Shown here: one piece after another, positions 45,363 to 54,660 of the stretch | How positions within the stretch are numbered: the first letter of the stretch is position 1 | How the letters are laid out: each line of letters begins with the position of its first letter | NCBI GenBank assembly: GCA_028285145.1 | Contig: JANQQC010000043.1 | Location: 23,229-87,228, forward strand | Origin: Hyphomonadaceae bacterium | GTDB taxonomy: Bacteria; Pseudomonadota; Alphaproteobacteria; Caulobacterales; Hyphomonadaceae | Direction: 5' to 3' | Length of the DNA stretch: 64,000 bases | Position numbers and translations under genes: made by a program | The notes under the pieces: generated by a model | Told to the model about the DNA's origin: nothing | Databases searched by the model: none | Seen by the model: the letters and a program-made list of their open reading frames with translations, nothing else

Positions 45363-46952
45363 CTACGCCCTCGCGAGCGCCTCATCTATGAGATCAGCGG
45401 TCTCCGAGACGCCGTAGAGCGCGATGAAACCGCCAAACCGCGGGCCCTGACTCTGGCCGAGCAGGACTTCATAGAGCGCCTGAAACCAGAGCCGCAGATT
45501 CTCGAACTCATGATCCTTGCCCACGGAAAATGTGAGCGTCTGGAGACCTTCGGCCGTCTTCTCACCGCTATAGGCTTTCAGGCGCTCAGAAAGGTCTCCC
45601 ATCGCCACCCGCTCCTTATCGTCGGGCGCGCGATAGGTCTTCTCCGGTTTGACGAAGTCTTCATAGTAACGGATCGCATACCCGGCCAGCTGGTCGAGCA
45701 AGGGATGATTGTCCGGAGATGCCTCGGGCGCGTAACGCGAGACGAACCCCCAGAGCGTCTCTTTGTCTTCCGCGTTTGCCACGCCAACCAGATTGAGAAG
45801 CAAAGCAAATGAAACTGGCGAGCGCGATTGTGGCGGGTGACCACCATGAATGTGCCAAACGGGGTTCTCCACCTGCCGTGCGCCCTCTTCCTGCGGATAC
45901 TTCTCCAGAAACGTCAGATACTCATCCACCGCTTTCGGGATGACATCGAAGTAAAGCTTCTTGGCCACGCGTGGCTTCTGGAACTGATAGAGCGATAGCG
46001 ATTCGGGTGGCGCATAGGCGAGCCATTCCTCAACCGAAATGCCATTGCCTTTCGACTTGGAGATTTTCTCGCCCTTCTCATCAAGGAAGAGCTCGTAAAC
46101 ATACTGAACCGGCGGCTGACTACCGAGGATCTTACAGATGCGCGAATAGATCGGCGCATTGTCCTGATGATCCTTGCCAAACATCTCGAAGTCGACGCCA
46201 AGGGCGGCCCAACGCATCCCAAAATCCGGCTTCCATTGAAGCTTCACATGTCCTCCGGTGACCGGCAACGTTACCTCACTGCCATCCTCATCCTCGAAGG
46301 TGATGGTCCCCTCTTCCGGGTTGGTGGCCTTCATCGGCACATAGAGCACCCGGCCTGTCTTCGGAGAAATCGGCAGGAACGGCGAATAGGTCGCTCGCCT
46401 TTCTTCGCCCAGAGTCGGCAGCATCACTTCCAGGATGTCATCGAACTTCTCCAGGGTGCGCAGTAGCATCTCATCATAGCGACCGGTCTTGTAGAGATCT
46501 GTTGCGGACGCAAACTCATACTCGAAGCCAAAGCCATCGAGGAAGGCACGCAGGCGAGCATTCATGTGCGCCCCATAGCTTTCATGCGTGCCGAACGGGT
46601 CGGGTACATCGGTAAGCGGCTTCTGAAGATGCTCCTGAAGACTTTCAGGGTTCGGAACGGTTGGCGGCACCTTTCGCATACCGTCCATGTCATCGGAAAC
46701 GCAGATGAGCTTTGTTTCATACTTGCCATCTGTCAGCGCTTCGAACGCATTGCGCACCATGGTCGTACGGACCACTTCGCCGAAAGTTCCAATATGCGGA
46801 AGACCGGACGGGCCATATCCCGTTTCAAAGATGACGGGTCCCGTCTTCGGCTTTCCCTGCCGTTCCAGATTCTCGATCCGTTTGACCAGCGCGCGCGCCT
46901 GTTCAAAGGGCCAGGCCTTTGCATTCGCTGCGAGTTCGCTGAGGTCAGACAT
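45363..46952 (-). CDS. lysK: Lysine--tRNA ligase, class I
   Basis: A 529-residue class I LysRS, the archaeal-type enzyme also found in alphaproteobacteria, unrelated to class II LysS. The HIGH motif is [11 protein letters not shown] (about residue 51) and the KMSKS motif is [11 protein letters not shown] (about 294). It charges tRNA-Lys in the cytoplasm. It lies 58 bases after a DUF4105 gene on the same strand, and its stop is 262 bases from nrdA, which reads the same way but has its own NrdR-type promoter. Confidence 0.96.
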   Translation of the reverse strand: MSDLSELAANAKAWPFEQARALVKRIENLERQGKPKTGPVIFETGYGPSGLPHIGTFGEVVRTTMVRNAFEALTDGKYETKLICVSDDMDGMRKVPPTVPNPESLQEHLQKPLTDVPDPFGTHESYGAHMNARLRAFLDGFGFEYEFASATDLYKTGRYDEMLLRTLEKFDDILEVMLPTLGEERRATYSPFLPISPKTGRVLYVPMKATNPEEGTITFEDEDGSEVTLPVTGGHVKLQWKPDFGMRWAALGVDFEMFGKDHQDNAPIYSRICKILGSQPPVQYVYELFLDEKGEKISKSKGNGISVEEWLAYAPPESLSLYQFQKPRVAKKLYFDVIPKAVDEYLTFLEKYPQEEGARQVENPVWHIHGGHPPQSRSPVSFALLLNLVGVANAEDKETLWGFVSRYAPEASPDNHPLLDQLAGYAIRYYEDFVKPEKTYRAPDDKERVAMGDLSERLKAYSGEKTAEGLQTLTFSVGKDHEFENLRLWFQALYEVLLGQSQGPRFGGFIALYGVSETADLIDEALARA

Positions 46953-47010
46953 GATTTTCGTGGTCTCCGTTTGGTTCGAACGGAGGGCCTAGAAGCGCGT
47001 CACGGGCCGG

Positions 47011-47832
47011 TCAAGGCGTTGCACCTGAGAGCGCCTGCAGAAGCTCGCGATTGAAGGCCTCTGACGAGATGCCATTCAACGCCTTGACCACTTCAGTCAT
47101 TTCGGCGCGCTGCCGGGCTTCCTCAAAGGATGAACCGGCAATCAGGCCTTTGTCGAATAGCGCTTCATCGGATTGGCCCGTAAGCACGAAGGCTGGCTGC
47201 CATCCAAGGTCTGCCGTCTTGGCGAGTTCATTGGTGCAGTTCGAGAACAGCGTGTTGTAGAAACGCGGCCGAGCGTGAAGACGAGCCGAGCGGTCCAGCA
47301 GGTTGCGAAGGTAAGCTCGCCTGGCGTTCGGCGTCAGGTCGAGCGGGTAGATGTAAAGCTCATGGTCGAGGTAAACGGCGCGACGTGTAAGCAGATCGCG
47401 CGGCTCCGCCCAGACATAGACGAGTTCGAACCGGCGAAAGGCACCGGCGAGCGGCGCAAACTTTTCATGTGTTTGCTTGCGTGCCTCAATGGTCAGGCCG
47501 AGCAGATGACCACCGCGGAACTCGAACAGCACCAGCGTGTGCGCCATCAGCGGGATACCGGGATGGGGTTCGACCACGAACCAGACTTGCTTCAACTGAC
47601 CAAAATCGATCTCTGCGGAGTACAACCACCCTTCAGAAACAGGCCCATTCTCATCATATGTCCAGTCACGAACAGGAGAGATGATCGCCCCCCGTCGCGA
47701 TGTTTCGACCTCAGGTGCAATGGAGAGATGGGTCTGCCAATCCCGGTCATGTGACGGCGCTTTAGTATAGACCGTCGCAAGGAATGGCAGGATGGCGGCA
47801 AATGCGCCGAGTAGGATCGGACGGAACCACAT
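47011..47832 (-). CDS. DUF4105 (Lnb-type periplasmic domain) protein, second copy
   Basis: A 273-residue membrane-anchored or secreted protein with a hydrophobic N-terminus (MWFRPILLGAFAAILPFLA) and a periplasmic DUF4105 domain. Conserved in both neighbours are VRDWTYD, the LVYVW-like strand and the motif Phe-Tyr-Asn-x5-Asn-Cys-Thr (about residues 192-202), which contains a candidate catalytic Cys. The family function is unknown. The frame is open far upstream, but ATG 47832 has AGGGA and gives the signal anchor. It follows its paralogue by 43 bases. Confidence 0.8.
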   Translation of the reverse strand: MWFRPILLGAFAAILPFLATVYTKAPSHDRDWQTHLSIAPEVETSRRGAIISPVRDWTYDENGPVSEGWLYSAEIDFGQLKQVWFVVEPHPGIPLMAHTLVLFEFRGGHLLGLTIEARKQTHEKFAPLAGAFRRFELVYVWAEPRDLLTRRAVYLDHELYIYPLDLTPNARRAYLRNLLDRSARLHARPRFYNTLFSNCTNELAKTADLGWQPAFVLTGQSDEALFDKGLIAGSSFEEARQRAEMTEVVKALNGISSEAFNRELLQALSGATP

Positions 47833-47875
47833 TTCCCTGCTTTCGCAAACAAGTGGTGATTTTACCAGTCTCGCG

Positions 47876-48778
47876 TCATTCAGTTGAGCTTTGCATTGTG
47901 TAATAGCGATCAGCCCCAAATGGCCGCACCAACAAATGCTCGATAAGCGCGGCATCAAATGCCTCATTGGAATGGGCTGGCATACTTCGGATAATCGCGG
48001 TGACGTCTGCCAGTTTCGATGCCTCTTCGAATGATGTGCCTTCGCCGGCAAAACCGACATTGAAATAACGCTTGTCAGCATAACCGGTAAGAATGTCGGT
48101 GTAGTGCCAGGAAAGATCGAAGACTTTACTCAGCTCCGAGGTGCAGTTGCGCAGGAGCATATTATAGAAGACCGGCCTGTCGGAAAGCTTCGCCGTTGTG
48201 TCCAGCAGTTCGGTTAGGACATCTGCCAGTTCGTCCGACGATCGTTGGATGCGGTAAAGGTCGAAAGGCCTTTCAGAAAACCGTGCACGCCGCAGCAAAT
48301 GATCACGCCCGGTGGACCAGCTATAGATCAGTTCATAACCGTTGAGCAGCCCTCTGATTGCTCGACCACGCAACCAGCCCCTATGCGACTTTGATGTTTC
48401 AGGGCTGAGTCGCCTCGCATCGATGGACAGGGCCAGCGTTGAACCGTCCTCGAAGGCAAAAAGGAGAAATGTGTGGGCGGCAAAATCTCCAAAACGATGA
48501 GGCTCGAAAGCCATCCACGCGGCAGTTACCGTTTCGGGATCGACATAGTGCTTCTGAATCCAGCGGTCGGAGTTTAGGCTCCACAAGCCATCATAGGTCC
48601 AGTCGCGAACCCAGTTCAATTCCGCTGTGGACCCGAGCCATTGAACGTCCGGCGTCTTTTCGAACTGGACATCCCACGCGCGATCATTGCTCGCTGGCTT
48701 CGTCGCGATCACGCCCAGGAACAGCAGCCCGGCCGCCGCGAGCGCCAATAGGATTACTCTGAACCGCACCACCTGCAA
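47876..48778 (-). CDS. DUF4105 (Lnb-type periplasmic domain) protein, first copy
   Basis: A 300-residue paralogue of the next gene: N-terminal membrane segment (VILLALAAAGLLFLGVI), then NWVRDWTYDG, AHTFLLFAFEDG and the shared Phe-Tyr-Asn-x5-Asn-Cys-Thr (about 215-225). The two copies probably arose by tandem duplication and have diverged widely. The signal segment requires a start near 48778, a TTG preceded by AAGGG; GTG at 48772 or 48769 is also possible. This places its first 95 bases inside the end of the glutamate-synthase-like gene. Confidence 0.8.
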   Translation of the reverse strand: MQVVRFRVILLALAAAGLLFLGVIATKPASNDRAWDVQFEKTPDVQWLGSTAELNWVRDWTYDGLWSLNSDRWIQKHYVDPETVTAAWMAFEPHRFGDFAAHTFLLFAFEDGSTLALSIDARRLSPETSKSHRGWLRGRAIRGLLNGYELIYSWSTGRDHLLRRARFSERPFDLYRIQRSSDELADVLTELLDTTAKLSDRPVFYNMLLRNCTSELSKVFDLSWHYTDILTGYADKRYFNVGFAGEGTSFEEASKLADVTAIIRSMPAHSNEAFDAALIEHLLVRPFGADRYYTMQSSTE

Positions 48779-50423
48779 TCGCCCTTGTCATTGGCAGGAA
48801 ACTGACCGCTTGTGCCATATTCCATTCAGCCTTCAAGCTCGTTGACCCAGCATCTGCAAGAAGCTGGCCAGTCTCGAGAAGCTCATAGGCCCGATGCGCA
48901 GGGCGGGCTTCATCCTCCGTTACACGGTGCATGATGTGGCGAGGCGTTAACTCTGAAGGGTGCGAACAGCCCGCGGCTCCCACCACCTCCATAAGTGCGT
49001 GCACTGTGTTTTTATGGAAGTGATAGACGCGCTCCGCCTTGTCAGGAACGACAAGCCCGCGCTGCCGGCTGGCCTTGGTGGTTGCGATACCGGTCGGACA
49101 GTTATTGTTGTGGCAGTTGAGCGACTGAATACAGCCGAGCGAGAACATGAAGCCGCGCGCAGTGTTCACCCAGTCCGCGCCAAGCGCCATCGAAGCTGCC
49201 ATTGAGAAGGCAGAGATTTGTTTGCCCGAGGCCGCAAGGCGCACCTTGTCCTTTAACCCTGTCCCAACCAGAGCATTGCGCACCAGTAGGAGCCCTTGCC
49301 GAAGCGGCGCGCCAACATGATCAAGAAACTCTGCTGGAGCGGCACCGGTCCCGCCCTCGGCACCGTCAACGACAATGAAGTCCGGATGGATCTCGGTCTC
49401 AAGCATGGCCTTGGTCAGCGCCAGCACCTCCCAGCGATTGCCAACGCAAAGCTTGATCCCGACAGGCTTGCCCCCTGACAGCTCTCGAAGCCGTGCAATG
49501 AACTCCATCATCTCGATCGGTGTGGAGAAGGCAGAGTGAGATGGAGGCGACAAGCAAGTCTCACCAACCTCAATGCCACGCGCCTCGGCAATCTCCTTGG
49601 TGACCTTCTCGCCTGGAAGAACCCCGCCATGCCCCGGCTTGGCTCCTTGGCTCAGCTTGATCTCGATCATCTTCACCTGACCGAACTTCGCTGTCTCCTC
49701 GAACCTGGCCGGATCAAAAGAGCCATCCTTCGCACGGCATCCGAAATAGCCCGAACCAAGCTCCCAGACGAGATCGCCTCCACCCGCTGCGTGATAGCGG
49801 GAGACACCGCCCTCGCCTGTATCGTGATAGAAGCCACCCTTGGCCGCGCCGCGATTGAGCGCCTCGATTGCATGTGCACCAAGCGAGCCGAAACTCATCG
49901 CCGAAATGTTCAGAACACTGGCGGAGTATGGGTGAGCGCATGTGCCTTCCCCCACCATGACACGCGGATTGGTGTCCTTGGGCATCGCCGCCATCATCGA
50001 ATGGGACAGCCACTCATAGGGTGGCCGATCAATCTCCAGATGACTGCCAAAGGGTTCAACCGAAGACACGTTCTTCGAACGCCGATACACCATGGCGCGT
50101 TCTTCATGATTGAATGGACGCCCCTCGGTCTCGCTCTCGACAATGTAAGACCGGAAGAAAGGGCGCAGCTCTTCAGCAATCCATCGGACACGACCAATGA
50201 TCGGGTAGTTCCGCCAGATCGTGTGATGTGTCTGCACGACGTCGTAGACCCCAAGCACAAGCACGCTGCCCACAAGCACCGCAACGAAGCCAAGCAGAGG
50301 CACAGCGTCTATTGCGGCAACACAGACAATAAAGAGAGCGGCGACCAGCGCCAGCGGCAAAAATCGATGCAAGGGACGCGCCTCACTCTTTCCTAATTCA
50401 AGTCGGTCGAACCTATCCGCCAC
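48684..50423 (-). CDS. FMN-binding glutamate synthase-like protein
   Basis: A 579-residue member of the GltB FMN-domain family without the amidotransferase domain. Two membrane segments lie at about residues 21-65; the TIM barrel follows with KLSQGAKPGHGGVLPG (about 262), VVDGAEGGTGAAP (about 335) and the 3Fe-4S cysteines GCIQSLNCHNNNCPTG (about 425). The partner and substrate of these stand-alone proteins are unsettled. The start is GTG. The last 30 or so residues run past the family's usual end and overlap the next gene in another frame. Confidence 0.9.
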   Translation of the reverse strand: MADRFDRLELGKSEARPLHRFLPLALVAALFIVCVAAIDAVPLLGFVAVLVGSVLVLGVYDVVQTHHTIWRNYPIIGRVRWIAEELRPFFRSYIVESETEGRPFNHEERAMVYRRSKNVSSVEPFGSHLEIDRPPYEWLSHSMMAAMPKDTNPRVMVGEGTCAHPYSASVLNISAMSFGSLGAHAIEALNRGAAKGGFYHDTGEGGVSRYHAAGGGDLVWELGSGYFGCRAKDGSFDPARFEETAKFGQVKMIEIKLSQGAKPGHGGVLPGEKVTKEIAEARGIEVGETCLSPPSHSAFSTPIEMMEFIARLRELSGGKPVGIKLCVGNRWEVLALTKAMLETEIHPDFIVVDGAEGGTGAAPAEFLDHVGAPLRQGLLLVRNALVGTGLKDKVRLAASGKQISAFSMAASMALGADWVNTARGFMFSLGCIQSLNCHNNNCPTGIATTKASRQRGLVVPDKAERVYHFHKNTVHALMEVVGAAGCSHPSELTPRHIMHRVTEDEARPAHRAYELLETGQLLADAGSTSLKAEWNMAQAVSFLPMTRAIAGGAVQSNPIGARGGRAAVPGRDRDEASEQ

Positions 50424-50468
50424 ACCCTCCCGGTCAAACCCCGCTGGACAGTGAGTACTTCACAAACC

Positions 50469-50508
50469 AAACATCTTTTTAATCTGTATACTGATATAAA
50501 AGATGTTT
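50469..50508. promoter_or_regulatory. Inverted repeat in the divergent promoter region
   Basis: AAACATCTTTT (50469-50479) and AAAAGATGTTT (50498-50508) form a perfect 11-bp inverted repeat with an 18-base AT-rich spacer containing CTGATATAAA. It lies between the divergent glutamate-synthase-like gene and DUF2853 gene, the right place for a shared operator. It is not followed by a T-run in a way that suggests a terminator. No known regulator motif is recognised. Confidence 0.45.
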
Positions 50509-50631
50509 TGATTTCCACAGAAATGCAGAAATAACTTTGCTTCGGAAAGATAGGCGCTAAGTGTGCTCATGAATCGCAGATATTGATTCGTAGTAGTGTG
50601 ACCTCCGGACTAAGCGCTAAGGGAATGCCCG

Positions 50632-50988
50632 ATGAGCAAACGTGACGAACTAATTGAAAAGTATGCAGCCGACCTCATTGAGAAGGTTGGCGAGAAGAAA
50701 CCTGACATGGCTTTGTTGACAGCCGTGACCAAGGCTTGCGGGCCATCCATCTACAAGAAGGACTCCGCAACGGTCGCTGCTTCCGACAAGTCTGAACTTG
50801 AGCGTGTGAAGACGAACTTCCTAATGAAGAAACTCGGCCTTAAAGACACGCCGAAACTTGATGAAGGTATCAAGGCCGCGATCGCAGCCTATGGCAAAGG
50901 CGTGCGCACCAAGCACCGCCCTGTCTTCTACTACCTGCTCGCCAAGCAGTTCAAAAAAGGTGCGGCGATCAAGGCCGAGTACGCCTAG
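50632..50988 (+). CDS. DUF2853-family protein
   Basis: A 118-residue soluble, lysine-rich helical protein of the DUF2853 family, widespread in alphaproteobacteria and bacteroidetes and of unknown function. The recognisable blocks are KYAADLIEKVGEKKPDMALL near the N-terminus and KHRPVFYYLLAKQF near the C-terminus. It is a single-gene unit, with a 208-base upstream region and its own intrinsic terminator. Nothing in its neighbours indicates its role. Confidence 0.88.
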   Translation: MSKRDELIEKYAADLIEKVGEKKPDMALLTAVTKACGPSIYKKDSATVAASDKSELERVKTNFLMKKLGLKDTPKLDEGIKAAIAAYGKGVRTKHRPVFYYLLAKQFKKGAAIKAEYA

Positions 50989-51010
50989 GTCACTGACCAA
51001 CTGAAATGAA

Positions 51011-51045
51011 AAGCCGGACCGGATCTTCTCCGCGTCCGGCTTTTT
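51011..51045 (+). terminator. Rho-independent terminator after the DUF2853 gene
   Basis: AAGCCGGAC (51011-51019) pairs with GTCCGGCTT (51034-51042), a perfect 9-bp stem with a 14-base loop, followed by TTT. It begins 22 bases after the stop. It may also serve the convergent acyl-CoA dehydrogenase gene, whose complement ends in a matching A/T arrangement. Confidence 0.88.
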
Positions 51046-51081
51046 CTTGTTTGGGCTAACCTCGGTCCGCGCCAGCTTGTA

Positions 51082-52218
51082 TTAGTAGGCGTTCAGCTTG
51101 GCATAGCAATCGCGATGGAAAGACGCGCCGCCATACAGCGCTTCCTGCGCACGCGCGCGCTTCAAGAAGAGGCCGGAGTCATGATCGTCCGTCATGCCAA
51201 TGCCGCCATGCATCTGCACCGTCTCATTGGATACGAGATGCACAAGGTCTGACGCGCGCGCCTTGGCTAGGCTTGCAAGCTCACCAACATTGTTGCCACC
51301 CTCGTCGACAGCCGCGAGCGCGGCTGCAACGCAAGAGCGGGTTAGCTCGATATCCGTGAACATCTTCGCGGCTCGGTGCTGGAGTGATTGGAAGGAACCA
51401 ATCAGCTGGCCGAACTGCTTACGCGTATTCAGATACTCAAGCGTCATGTCGAACATTGCCTGAGAAGCCCCCAGCATTTCGGCCGCGATGCCAATGCGCG
51501 CCCTGTCGAGGACTGGCTCCAGAACATCCCAGCCCTGATCAACGCCGCCAATGACAGCGTCCTCCGAAACATCCACGCCGTCAAAAGTCACGTGCGCCGC
51601 GCCGTGACTGTCCACTGTGTTGAGCGCCTGTATCGAAACGCGCTCCGCATTGCTTGGCACAAGAAACAGAGTCAGGCCATGTGTCTGGCCAGCGTCACCA
51701 AATGTGCGTGCGACGACGATGAAGACATCGGCGTGATGCGCATCCGGCACGTAGCGCTTCGCACCTGTAATCTTGTAGCCCTGTCCGTTCTTCTCAGCTT
51801 CGGTCGAGACATTGGCGGGCGCATGATGGGAGCCCTCATCCAGTGCAAGCGAGAAGGTCGCCTCTCCACTTGCGATCTTTGGCAGCCACTCAGCCTTCTG
51901 CGCTTCGGTCCCGCCAAGCTGGATGGCAGAGGCTGCAATCAGCGCCGTCTGCAGTAGCGGTGTCGATGCGATGGAGCGGCCCTGCGCCTCGAGGATCTGG
52001 CCCAAGCCAACAAGACCAAAGTGTTCGCCGCCCGGCTCATCCGGAATGATCACGCCAAAGAAGCCGAGTTCTGCCAACTTGCCACGCGCCTCGCCATCAA
52101 CGCCGAGCTTGCCGTCATCGCGCAGCGCGCGCAGCCGGGTCACGGGTAGTTCATCGCGCGCAAACGCCATGGCCGTCTCGCGCAGCATTTCCTGATCTTC
52201 TGTGAGAACGAACGTCAT
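51082..52218 (-). CDS. Acyl-CoA dehydrogenase-like subunit lacking the catalytic Glu
   Basis: A 378-residue ACAD-fold protein: N-terminal helical domain (LTEDQEMLRETAMAFARDEL), middle beta domain and C-terminal helical domain (QLIGSFQSLQHRAAKMFTD). Where active enzymes have the catalytic glutamate near the C-terminus (YEG or IEG), this protein reads LYGGAS, with glycine instead. It is therefore probably the non-catalytic partner in a heteromeric enzyme with the dehydrogenase at 52864-54078. It is the last gene of the three-gene unit. Confidence 0.88.
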   Translation of the reverse strand: MTFVLTEDQEMLRETAMAFARDELPVTRLRALRDDGKLGVDGEARGKLAELGFFGVIIPDEPGGEHFGLVGLGQILEAQGRSIASTPLLQTALIAASAIQLGGTEAQKAEWLPKIASGEATFSLALDEGSHHAPANVSTEAEKNGQGYKITGAKRYVPDAHHADVFIVVARTFGDAGQTHGLTLFLVPSNAERVSIQALNTVDSHGAAHVTFDGVDVSEDAVIGGVDQGWDVLEPVLDRARIGIAAEMLGASQAMFDMTLEYLNTRKQFGQLIGSFQSLQHRAAKMFTDIELTRSCVAAALAAVDEGGNNVGELASLAKARASDLVHLVSNETVQMHGGIGMTDDHDSGLFLKRARAQEALYGGASFHRDCYAKLNAY

Positions 52219-52248
52219 CGATGCTTCCTTACATACTTGTCTGTCTGA

Positions 52249-52863
52249 TTAAGCGGAGGCTTGTGCTCTGGTCCAGTCAAGCGAGTCCTCAAGGCGATCA
52301 TTGCCCCAGAACATTTCGCCGTCTGGCGTGAAAAAGGTTGGCGCGCCGAACACGTCGCGCGCGACCGCGATATCCGTATTGGTGCGCAGTGCATTCTTGG
52401 CGTCCTCCGAAGCGCCTCGCACCATGAAGTGATCGGCATCGCCGCCAGCTTCGGCAATGATGCGTTCAAGAATGCTCTCATCAGAGATCGACACACCGGC
52501 CCGGAAATTCGCGAGATAAACACCCTGGATGAACTTGATGGCAGTGGTCTGATCTTCTTCCAGCATGACACACGCCATGCGTGCCGCCTTAAGGCCGTTC
52601 TGCGGGAACACTTCTGGGCGCTTGAAGGGAAGCCCCTGCTTATCGCAGATGCGTTTCACGTCTCGCCACATATAAGCACCCTTCTGCGGATGGTTATTGA
52701 ACACACTGTCTGCCACGCCGTGCTGCGCCTCGAAGATTGGCCCCAAAAGAAAGGGCCGCCAGACCACCTCGACACCCTTCCCTGCTGCAACCTCTTCGAT
52801 ACGCATTGCGCAGGGATAGGAGTAAGTCGAGGCGAATTCGAAGAAGAATTCGAGCTGTGGCAT
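52249..52863 (-). CDS. 2-Hydroxychromene-2-carboxylate isomerase family (DsbA-fold) protein
   Basis: A 204-residue thioredoxin-fold protein of the HCCA-isomerase/DsbA superfamily: FFFEFASTYSYPCAMRIE (about residues 6-23) with the conserved Ser and Tyr, a helical insert, and the C-terminal VFGAPTFFTPDGEMFWGNDRL (in part). Named members isomerise hydroxychromene carboxylate in naphthalene breakdown, but many relatives are glutathione-dependent with other roles. The ATG immediately follows the stop of the upstream dehydrogenase gene (TAG-ATG), so the link with acyl-CoA oxidation is strong. Confidence 0.88.
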   Translation of the reverse strand: MPQLEFFFEFASTYSYPCAMRIEEVAAGKGVEVVWRPFLLGPIFEAQHGVADSVFNNHPQKGAYMWRDVKRICDKQGLPFKRPEVFPQNGLKAARMACVMLEEDQTTAIKFIQGVYLANFRAGVSISDESILERIIAEAGGDADHFMVRGASEDAKNALRTNTDIAVARDVFGAPTFFTPDGEMFWGNDRLEDSLDWTRAQASA

Positions 52864-54078
52864 CTACTGATGCTCGCGCAGCCCCAATACACGCTTGGCG
52901 ATGACGTTGAGATTAATCTCGGACGTTCCGCCTTCAATGGAATTGCCCTTGGCGCGCAGCATGGCGCGGGTGGCTTTCATGGCCCCTTCATCGAAGCCCT
53001 CGCCTTCCCAGCCAAAGGCCTCCGTGCCGAGCGCTTCAACCATCAGTTCATGACGCTCCTGATTCATTTTGGCGACGGCATATTTGAGGATCGAAGCCGT
53101 ATGCCCGACTTCCATGCCAGCCTTGGCTTGTTCCTGGCTGCGCTGGACCGTCAGGAAGAAAGCGCGGCGAAGCATGTCATTGTCTGCGATGCGCGCGCGA
53201 AGATCACCATCAGCAACACGGCCATCGCTGTCCGTGCCGACATGGATCTTAGCGTACTCGTCCGGCCCCAGAATGCCGGAGCCGCCCGTGCCGCCAAAAC
53301 CACCTGCGGAGATTGAAGACCGCTCGAACTGAAGCAGCCGCTTGGCAATCTTCCAGCCGCCATTCACCTCACCGACCAGTTGGTCCTTCGGCACTTTCAC
53401 ATCATTGAAGAAGGTTTCGCAGAAGGGTGAGGAACCCGAGATTAGTTTGATCGGGCGCGCTTCCACGCCTTCGCTCTCCATGTCGAAGAGGATGAAGGAG
53501 ATGCCTTCGTGCTTCTTCTCGGTTGACGTGCGCACAAGACAGAAGATCCAGTCGGCTTGATCGGCATAAGAGGTCCACACCTTCTGGCCATTGATCAGGT
53601 AATGGTCGCCCTTGTCTTCGCATTTGGTTTGCAAGCCAGCGAGGTCAGAGCCAGCGCCCGGCTCTGAATAGCCCTGACACCAGCGCGTCTTGCCCTTCAC
53701 GATGTCCGGCAGGAAACGCTTCTTCTGTTCTTCATTGCCGAACTCCAGCAATGCGGGTCCGAACATCCACAAACCGAAAGAGAAGAGCGCTGGGCGCGCC
53801 TTGATACGGCGCAGCTCTTCCTGAAGCACCTTGTTTTCCGCTTTGGAGAGGCCCCCGCCGCCATAGGCCGCTGGCCATTCCGGCGCGGTCCAACCGTTTT
53901 CGCCCATCCGCTCGAGCCAGACCTTCGAGTCCGGATTTGTGAAAGACTCCCGCTTACCGCCCCACACGATTTCGTTGTCCGTCATGGGCGTCCGCATGGC
54001 CGGTGGGCAGTTCTCCTCAAGCCATGCCCGCGTCTCCTTGCGAAAGTCTTCCAGTGTCTCGGTGTCGCCAAAAGCCAT
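52864..54078 (-). CDS. Acyl-CoA dehydrogenase, catalytic subunit
   Basis: A 404-residue FAD-dependent dehydrogenase. The signatures WCQGYSEPGAGSDLAGLQT (FAD/substrate loop, about 133-151) and NGQKVWTSYADQADW are clear, and the catalytic glutamate is in SIEGGTSEINLN near residue 382. It oxidises an acyl-CoA to the enoyl-CoA. The first of three genes with an isomerase and a Glu-less paralogue, it is likely half of an alpha2beta2 dehydrogenase like the actinobacterial steroid-degrading FadE pairs (inference). Substrate unknown. Confidence 0.92.
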   Translation of the reverse strand: MAFGDTETLEDFRKETRAWLEENCPPAMRTPMTDNEIVWGGKRESFTNPDSKVWLERMGENGWTAPEWPAAYGGGGLSKAENKVLQEELRRIKARPALFSFGLWMFGPALLEFGNEEQKKRFLPDIVKGKTRWCQGYSEPGAGSDLAGLQTKCEDKGDHYLINGQKVWTSYADQADWIFCLVRTSTEKKHEGISFILFDMESEGVEARPIKLISGSSPFCETFFNDVKVPKDQLVGEVNGGWKIAKRLLQFERSSISAGGFGGTGGSGILGPDEYAKIHVGTDSDGRVADGDLRARIADNDMLRRAFFLTVQRSQEQAKAGMEVGHTASILKYAVAKMNQERHELMVEALGTEAFGWEGEGFDEGAMKATRAMLRAKGNSIEGGTSEINLNVIAKRVLGLREHQ

Positions 54079-54173
54079 GAGCCGTCTCCGTCGCGCTTAA
54101 ACAATTGCACGCACAATAGCCTGTCGGAGACAGCCCGTCCAAGTGTCACGCCGCGTCAAATCAGCAGCGGTAA

Positions 54174-54560
54174 TCAGCCCATCGCGTAAGCGAATTCCTC
54201 ACGGATGATCTTGCCGTCTCTTACATAGTAGGAGGCGATCTCCTGCATCTTTGCCCGCTCGCCGGTTTCTTTCGTGGTGACATCAATATCGAAGATGACG
54301 TGAAACCGGTCGCCGCCATGAATAAACGGGCCTTCAGCCTTCGACTCGTGAACCTCGTGCGCTCCGTTCCACCATTCATGCTTGCCACGAATCGCGTCGA
54401 GCCCCTGCACTTCCGCACTTTCCTGACCTGGCATCGGGGCCGCTTCCACCGAGACGGCATCGGGCGCGTAAAGCTCATTTAGGCATTCTGTATCCTGACC
54501 GGCATTGCAAAGCTCGACGAGTCTTGAGCCGATCGTCATCAATTCCTGAGGGGTGTGCAT
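54174..54560 (-). CDS. SnoaL-like (NTF2-fold) protein
   Basis: A 128-residue single-domain protein with the NTF2/SnoaL cone fold: TPQELMTIGSRLVELCNAG, LNELYAPDAVSVE and MQEIASYYVRDGKIIREEF. Such domains bind small hydrophobic ligands or catalyse isomerisation or hydration; no specific activity can be assigned. Several in-frame ATGs exist (54560, 54572, 54584); 54560 has GGAG six bases upstream. It is monocistronic, 95 bases downstream of the dehydrogenase unit's start on the same strand. Confidence 0.78.
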   Translation of the reverse strand: MHTPQELMTIGSRLVELCNAGQDTECLNELYAPDAVSVEAAPMPGQESAEVQGLDAIRGKHEWWNGAHEVHESKAEGPFIHGGDRFHVIFDIDVTTKETGERAKMQEIASYYVRDGKIIREEFAYAMG

Positions 54561-54660
54561 GTCCATCTCCATCCTGTTGCCCATCAATGAGAAAAAGAAC
54601 ATAACACGAACAGACAAGGTCCGCCAGCGCCGCTCGTCGTAAAGATTTGGTTATTCAGCG

